Source of the DNA: JAUSIF01 sp964620215
Lineage (GTDB): Bacteria; Pseudomonadota; Alphaproteobacteria; Rhizobiales; Xanthobacteraceae
NCBI GenBank assembly: GCA_964620215.1
Contig: CAZUJE010000029.1
Coordinates: 1 to 25,426, forward strand
Length of the DNA: 25,426 bases
Direction: 5' to 3'
The notes under the pieces are model-generated. The model was not told where the DNA came from and did not search any database. It saw only the letters and a program-made list of their open reading frames with translations. A program made the position numbers and the translations under genes. Every line of letters starts with the position of its first letter. The first letter of the stretch is position 1. This document shows positions 22,070 to 25,426 of this stretch, one piece after another.

Positions 22070-22492
22070 TCAGCGCTTTGCTGTCTTCTCGCGGCTGCGA
22101 TTGTGCAACTCCGCCAGTTCCGGCGTCAGAACTTCACCAAAGTCCGCCATCTCATAGATCGGCCGGACTTCGATTTCGCTCGGGCCGAACATCGGATTGG
22201 GGCAACGCTTCACCCATTCGATGGCCTCGGCCATGTCCTTGACTTCCCACAACCAGAAACCGGCGACCAGTTCGCGGGTCTCGGCGAAGGGACCGTCGAT
22301 AACCGTGCGGCTCGGACCGTCAAAAGCCACACGCTTGCCCTTCGACGATGGCTTCAGACCCTCGCCGGCCAGCATGACACCGGCATTGACGAGCTGTTCG
22401 TTGAATTTACCCATGGCCTCGAGCAGTTCAGTCGTGGGCATTCTGCCGTCTTCGCTGTCCTTGGTGGCTTTCACCATAACCATAACGCGCAT
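22070..22492 (-). CDS. YCII/DGPF domain protein, ECF42 partner
   Basis: A 140-residue protein of the YCII-related family with the diagnostic DGPF motif at D66-F69 (VIDGPFAETRE). It opens MRVMVMVKATKDSEDG, and WLWEVKDMAEAIEWVKRCP gives the conserved C-terminal half of the ferredoxin-like fold. DGPF proteins are the usual genomic partners and targets of ECF42 sigma factors; their biochemical role is unknown. The start at 22492 has AAGGAG 8 nt upstream. The frame open further upstream to 22726 is non-coding in composition. The stop is 58 nt before the sigma gene start, so one transcript probably covers both, with the candidate ECF promoter at 22545-22571 in front. Confidence 0.93.
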   Translation of the reverse strand: MRVMVMVKATKDSEDGRMPTTELLEAMGKFNEQLVNAGVMLAGEGLKPSSKGKRVAFDGPSRTVIDGPFAETRELVAGFWLWEVKDMAEAIEWVKRCPNPMFGPSEIEVRPIYEMADFGEVLTPELAELHNRSREKTAKR

Positions 22493-22544
22493 TGTCTTTT
22501 CTCCTTTTAAATCACGGAGACCGGAACGGCCTTCCTGCCCATAC

Positions 22545-22571
22545 GACGAACGGGCATTGGCGAAATCGACA
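22545..22571 (-). promoter_or_regulatory. Candidate ECF42-dependent promoter
   Basis: On the minus strand TGTCGA (22571-22566) is followed after 17 nt by CGTC (22548-22545). This fits the published ECF42 motif with TGTCGA in the -35 region and CGA/TC-like sequence in the -10 region. Transcription would begin near 22538, leaving a leader of about 45 nt before the DGPF start, with its ribosome binding site AAGGAG well placed. Auto-regulation of sigma and partner is implied. Confidence 0.6.
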
Positions 22572-22628
22572 CCGCTCTGAAACTTTTTTGCCTCGAAAAA
22601 TGGGTCAAAATACGGGGTTGCAGACGAT

Positions 22629-23171
22629 TTACTGCTGCACGCAGGAGGACTCGGCGACGCGCGCCCAGATGGAATCCTGCACGCCCTGTTCCCGCGCCAG
22701 CGCGCGGATGAGCACAATGCCGTCAAAAGTCGGCGACTCCACGATCAGCCGGTCGGCGGCGGTGATTTCCTCATCTTCCGGCAGCGCCGCGCGTTGCGCG
22801 GGCGTCATCAGCGTGAGATCGATATTCCGGCGGCCCGCGGCGCGGTCATTGATCGCGTAATAGGGCAGTCCGTGGCGGGTGTAGAAGGAAACCGAAGTGT
22901 AATCGGGCGCGAGCGGGACGCGCACGCGCAACGGACCGCGCCGCAGATCGTAAATGCAGACCGCCGATACGAAGGCCGGATCCATACGTGGCAGCGTGGC
23001 GGCAAACGGCGTCGGGTTCGGCAGCATATGGACCTTGTTCGCCGAGCCAATTCGTTCGAACCGCGCATAGGCATCTTCGAGCGCCAGCCTCGGCATGGCG
23101 AGCACTGTCGTCAGGTGAACAAGGCCGCCAAGCACGGCGCCGATCGCGACGGGAAGCGCATAATTTCTCAT
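22629..23171 (-). CDS. DUF1254 domain protein, membrane-anchored
   Basis: A 180-residue protein with one hydrophobic N-terminal segment (MRNYALPVAIGAVLGGLVHL, then TTVLAMPRL), probably an uncleaved anchor that puts the rest in the periplasm. The chain contains the DUF1254 pattern: DAYARFERIG, FVSAVCIYDLRRGPLRVRVP, SVSFYTRHGLPYYAINDRAA and IVLIRALAREQGVQ. The last residues include a second cysteine (SSCVQQ). The function is unknown. The start at 23171 overlaps the stop of the DUF1214 gene as ATGA, so translation is coupled. An upstream in-frame ATG at 23177 would be too close to the AGGTGA site. The two proteins are probably partners. Confidence 0.85.
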   Translation of the reverse strand: MRNYALPVAIGAVLGGLVHLTTVLAMPRLALEDAYARFERIGSANKVHMLPNPTPFAATLPRMDPAFVSAVCIYDLRRGPLRVRVPLAPDYTSVSFYTRHGLPYYAINDRAAGRRNIDLTLMTPAQRAALPEDEEITAADRLIVESPTFDGIVLIRALAREQGVQDSIWARVAESSCVQQ

Positions 23172-23740
23172 GGGCATTTCACCTGCGTGACGGTTGGCAG
23201 GTCGACGGCTTCGCCCGAGCGGCTGGCGAGTCCCACGGGCGCATCGTAAAGGCGAAGCAGCAGTACAATCCGTTCATTGCTTCCGGTCGGCAGCCAGTTT
23301 CCGCTGCGCGCGCGCGGTGCCAGCGTTACCTCAAAACTGCCGTCCCCGTTCCATGCAATTTCCGAACTGTTGAAAGCATAACGGTTTGCGGCGTTCTCAA
23401 TCAGGCGTCCGCGCGAGTCGTAAACCGTCAGCGTCCAGAAACGCGCCGAGGGAAGGCGTCCCACGATGCGCGTTTCGCATCGCCCGTCGAGGCGGCCGCC
23501 ATTGTTGTCCTTGTATGCTTCAAACGCGATTCCGTCCGCGCGCTCCAGCGGCAGTTCTCCCGAACGGGCGAAGCCCGCGCGTGAATAGGGGTCGATGTCC
23601 GAGGTTCCGCTGCGCGGCCAGGTCGTCCAGGCGCCGATCTGGACCGAGCCGAACGGTGTGCCGGCTGAGGCGAGCCAGGTCAGACCGAGGCCGGTCAGTG
23701 TGCCGACAAGAAACGCGACAAGGATGGCAAAGATGCGCAC
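23168..23740 (-). CDS. DUF1214 domain protein, membrane-anchored
   Basis: A 190-residue protein with an N-terminal hydrophobic segment (IFAILVAFLVGTLTGLGLTW). The following domain has the DUF1214 pattern: QIGAWTTWPRSGTSDIDPYS, FARSGELPLERADGIAFEAY, FWTLTVYDSRGRLI and GNWLPTG near the end of the fold. DUF1214 and DUF1254 often occur as two halves of one protein; here they are separate, adjacent genes with ATGA overlap. The role of these domains is not established, though the paired arrangement suggests one two-subunit envelope complex. It lies 73 nt after the penicillin-binding protein gene on the same strand and may share its transcript. Confidence 0.87.
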   Translation of the reverse strand: MRIFAILVAFLVGTLTGLGLTWLASAGTPFGSVQIGAWTTWPRSGTSDIDPYSRAGFARSGELPLERADGIAFEAYKDNNGGRLDGRCETRIVGRLPSARFWTLTVYDSRGRLIENAANRYAFNSSEIAWNGDGSFEVTLAPRARSGNWLPTGSNERIVLLLRLYDAPVGLASRSGEAVDLPTVTQVKCP

Positions 23741-23813
23741 GGTCTGTCTGTCCGATTAACGCGCGAATTGTTCTGGCGGCATTGCCTATCAATGAGACGG
23801 GTGGGGCTGGCCG

Positions 23814-25426
23814 TCAATTGCCGCGGGTGGGTACTTCTCCGGGTGCGGAAGCGCTGCGGCCCGGATGCGACAGGGAAGACGAGGTCGGCGGCGCTTCCTT
23901 CAGCAGGCGTTCGAGTTTCAGCAGATGCGTGACCGAACGCGGCGACAGCGTGGTTGGGCGCTGACCCGGCGCGAAATCCGGATTGGCGGCGGCCACCGCC
24001 TGCCCATCGACGCGCGGGGCCGGGCCTTTCAGTCCGGTCAGGACGACTGGTTCGACGCCTTGATGGGCATAGGCCATTGCTTTCTGCCAGGTCATCGCCG
24101 GCAATGAGCCGCCCGTCATGCGGCGCGTGGGCGAGTAATCGTCATTGCCGAGCCATACGCCGCCGACGAAATTTCCAGTGTAGCCCATGAACCAGGCGTC
24201 GCGGTATGCGTTGGTGGTGCCGGTTTTGCCCGCAACATGCACACCATTGATCCGCGCGCGGCGGCCGGTGCCGTTCTCCACGGCGTTGTGGAGCATCATG
24301 TTCATTTCGGCGACGACTTCCGGCGGGAGTATCTGCGCGGGTTTCTGTGCGTCGCGTTCATGGCGCCAGATGATTTCGCCAAGTGGTGTTCTGATTTCGA
24401 TGGCGGCGTGGCTATCCACCGCGCGCCCGTTGTTTGCAAAATGCGCGTAGGCACGCGTCATCTCAAGCACGGTAAGGTCGGCCGCACCGAGCGGCAACGG
24501 CGCCGAATTGACGATGTCGCTGGTTACTCCCATGCGCCGCATCAACGCGATGATCTTGTCGCGGCCTATCGCCTGCGCCGTGCGTACGGCAGGAATGTTG
24601 TAGGAATTCGTGAGCGCGGTCAGCATTGTGACGGGGCCGGCATAGCCACCGGAGTAATTGTGCGGACACCAGTTTCCGAGACAGAACGGCGCGTCGAGGA
24701 TGATGGATGACGACTTGTAGCCATTCATCAGCGCCGTCGCGTACACATAGGGCTTGAACGAAGAGCCGGGCTGCCGTTGCGCATCGGTGGCGCGGTTGAA
24801 CTGACTCTCGCCATAATCCCGCCCGCCGGTCATCGCGCGCACGAGGCCGTCCGGCTGCATGATCACGATGGCACCCTGGCTCGCGCCGTAATCACGGCCG
24901 AACTGGCGGAGACTCGATTCCAAAGACGCGTCCGCCGCGCGCTGGATGCCCGGATCAAAACCAGTGCGCACCACGAATACGCGCTCGGCGGTCTGCTTGC
25001 CGATCTTCTTTTCCACGAGCTGTTGAATTTCGCGGTAGGCCCAGTCGAGATAATAATTCGGCGTGTCTTCCTGACGGCGGTCGATGGGCCGCGCCGGATT
25101 GCGCCGCGCGCCGAACACCTGGCCTTCGGTCATGAATCCGGCTTCGACCAGATTGTCCAGCACCACCGAAGCGCGCGCACGCGCGGCGGCCAGATTGATA
25201 TGCGGTGCGAAGCGCGCCGGCGCCTTGAACAGGCCCGCCAGCATCGCTGCTTCCGCGAGGCTTACATCGCGCGCCGACTTGTTGAAATAATACTGCGCCG
25301 CGCCGTCCACGCCGAAAGTGCCGCCGCCGAGATAGGCGCGGTCCAGATACAGCTTCAGAATTTCCTTCTTCGTGAGCCGCGTTTCCAGCCAGACGGCGAG
25401 AAAGGCTTCCTTCACCTTGCGCTCGA
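23814..25426 (-). CDS. Class A penicillin-binding protein (GT51 plus transpeptidase), 5' end missing
   Basis: This bifunctional peptidoglycan synthase polymerises glycan strands and cross-links peptides. About 537 residues are visible. The frame is open at the right edge (ERKVKEAFLA), and the GTG at 25415 is an internal Val codon, not a start. The visible part of the GT51 glycosyltransferase includes RKVKEAFLAVWLETRLTK and YLGGGTFGVDGAAQYYFNKS; the first catalytic Glu and the membrane anchor lie outside. The transpeptidase has the SxxK motif in QPGSSFKP (nucleophile Ser codon 24762-24764), the SxN motif in NSYN, and AGKTGTTNAYRDAWF. The C-terminus ends in a Ser/Pro/Gly-rich tail. DUF1214 and DUF1254 genes follow 73 nt downstream. 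Confidence 0.95.
   Translation of the reverse strand, partial: ERKVKEAFLAVWLETRLTKKEILKLYLDRAYLGGGTFGVDGAAQYYFNKSARDVSLAEAAMLAGLFKAPARFAPHINLAAARARASVVLDNLVEAGFMTEGQVFGARRNPARPIDRRQEDTPNYYLDWAYREIQQLVEKKIGKQTAERVFVVRTGFDPGIQRAADASLESSLRQFGRDYGASQGAIVIMQPDGLVRAMTGGRDYGESQFNRATDAQRQPGSSFKPYVYATALMNGYKSSSIILDAPFCLGNWCPHNYSGGYAGPVTMLTALTNSYNIPAVRTAQAIGRDKIIALMRRMGVTSDIVNSAPLPLGAADLTVLEMTRAYAHFANNGRAVDSHAAIEIRTPLGEIIWRHERDAQKPAQILPPEVVAEMNMMLHNAVENGTGRRARINGVHVAGKTGTTNAYRDAWFMGYTGNFVGGVWLGNDDYSPTRRMTGGSLPAMTWQKAMAYAHQGVEPVVLTGLKGPAPRVDGQAVAAANPDFAPGQRPTTLSPRSVTHLLKLERLLKEAPPTSSSLSHPGRSASAPGEVPTRGN

Noticed and set aside
25413..25415. GTG as a start of the penicillin-binding protein
   Set aside because: The frame stays open to the window edge and the residues before it (ERK) continue the conserved GT51 motif, so it is an internal Val codon.
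1..25426. CRISPR array, tRNA, rRNA, prophage or insertion sequence
   Set aside because: No regularly spaced direct repeats, no cloverleaf or rRNA-like sequence, and no transposase, integrase or phage structural gene was found.

Overview
The window reads as a chromosomal segment of an alphaproteobacterium, most likely in the Hyphomicrobiales (Rhizobiales). The base composition is G+C rich. Gene families typical of that order are present: a DnaA domain-IV-like HTH protein followed by a DUF6456 protein, DUF5330, DUF1491, DUF1214/DUF1254, and a DivJ-like PAS histidine kinase. Genes are tightly packed and there is no insertion sequence, phage gene, tRNA, rRNA or CRISPR array. I assign no genus.

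Layout. (1) 1-3790, minus strand: DUF4332 protein, folP, folB, folK, then the small subunit and the first codons of the large subunit of methylmalonyl-CoA mutase. (2) 4188-7150, plus: a HerA-like DUF853 ATPase and an M20 dipeptidase. (3) 7175-9804, minus: a GT39-type membrane glycosyltransferase and Fe/Mn superoxide dismutase, separated by a gap rich in dyad symmetries. (4) 10031-10822, plus: a membrane-anchored protein with an Arg/Glu/Pro-rich linker. (5) 10826-13786, minus: oligopeptidase B, MsrB and a small basic protein. (6) 13991-15255, plus: the DnaA domain-IV-like (HdaB-like) protein and DUF6456 protein, divergent from group 5 across a palindrome-rich promoter region. (7) 15257-16178, minus: SufE and a DUF5330 protein. 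(8) 16558-20737, plus: DivJ-like kinase, a peptidoglycan-binding membrane protein, DUF1491, a 68-residue protein and a lipoprotein. (9) 20749-22492, minus: an ECF42-type sigma factor and its DGPF/YCII partner, with a candidate ECF42 promoter. (10) 22629-25426, minus: a class A penicillin-binding protein (5' end outside the window), DUF1214 and DUF1254.

How the genes fit together. Folate synthesis is a translationally coupled folP-folB-folK run. MsrB and oligopeptidase B overlap and may serve repair or turnover of damaged protein, with sodB nearby. The centre of the window joins a putative replication-initiation regulator, a cell-cycle-type kinase and a peptidoglycan-binding protein. A CtrA-like site and a cluster of GANTC sites lie in the gaps there, so a cell-cycle/envelope theme is plausible but inferred. 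The clearest regulatory circuit is the ECF42 sigma factor, the DGPF gene and the candidate promoter. I see no defence system or mobile island. The most promising poorly described units are the HdaB-like/DUF6456 locus with its palindromic leader, the kinase/peptidoglycan-binding pair, and the PBP-DUF1214-DUF1254 run.
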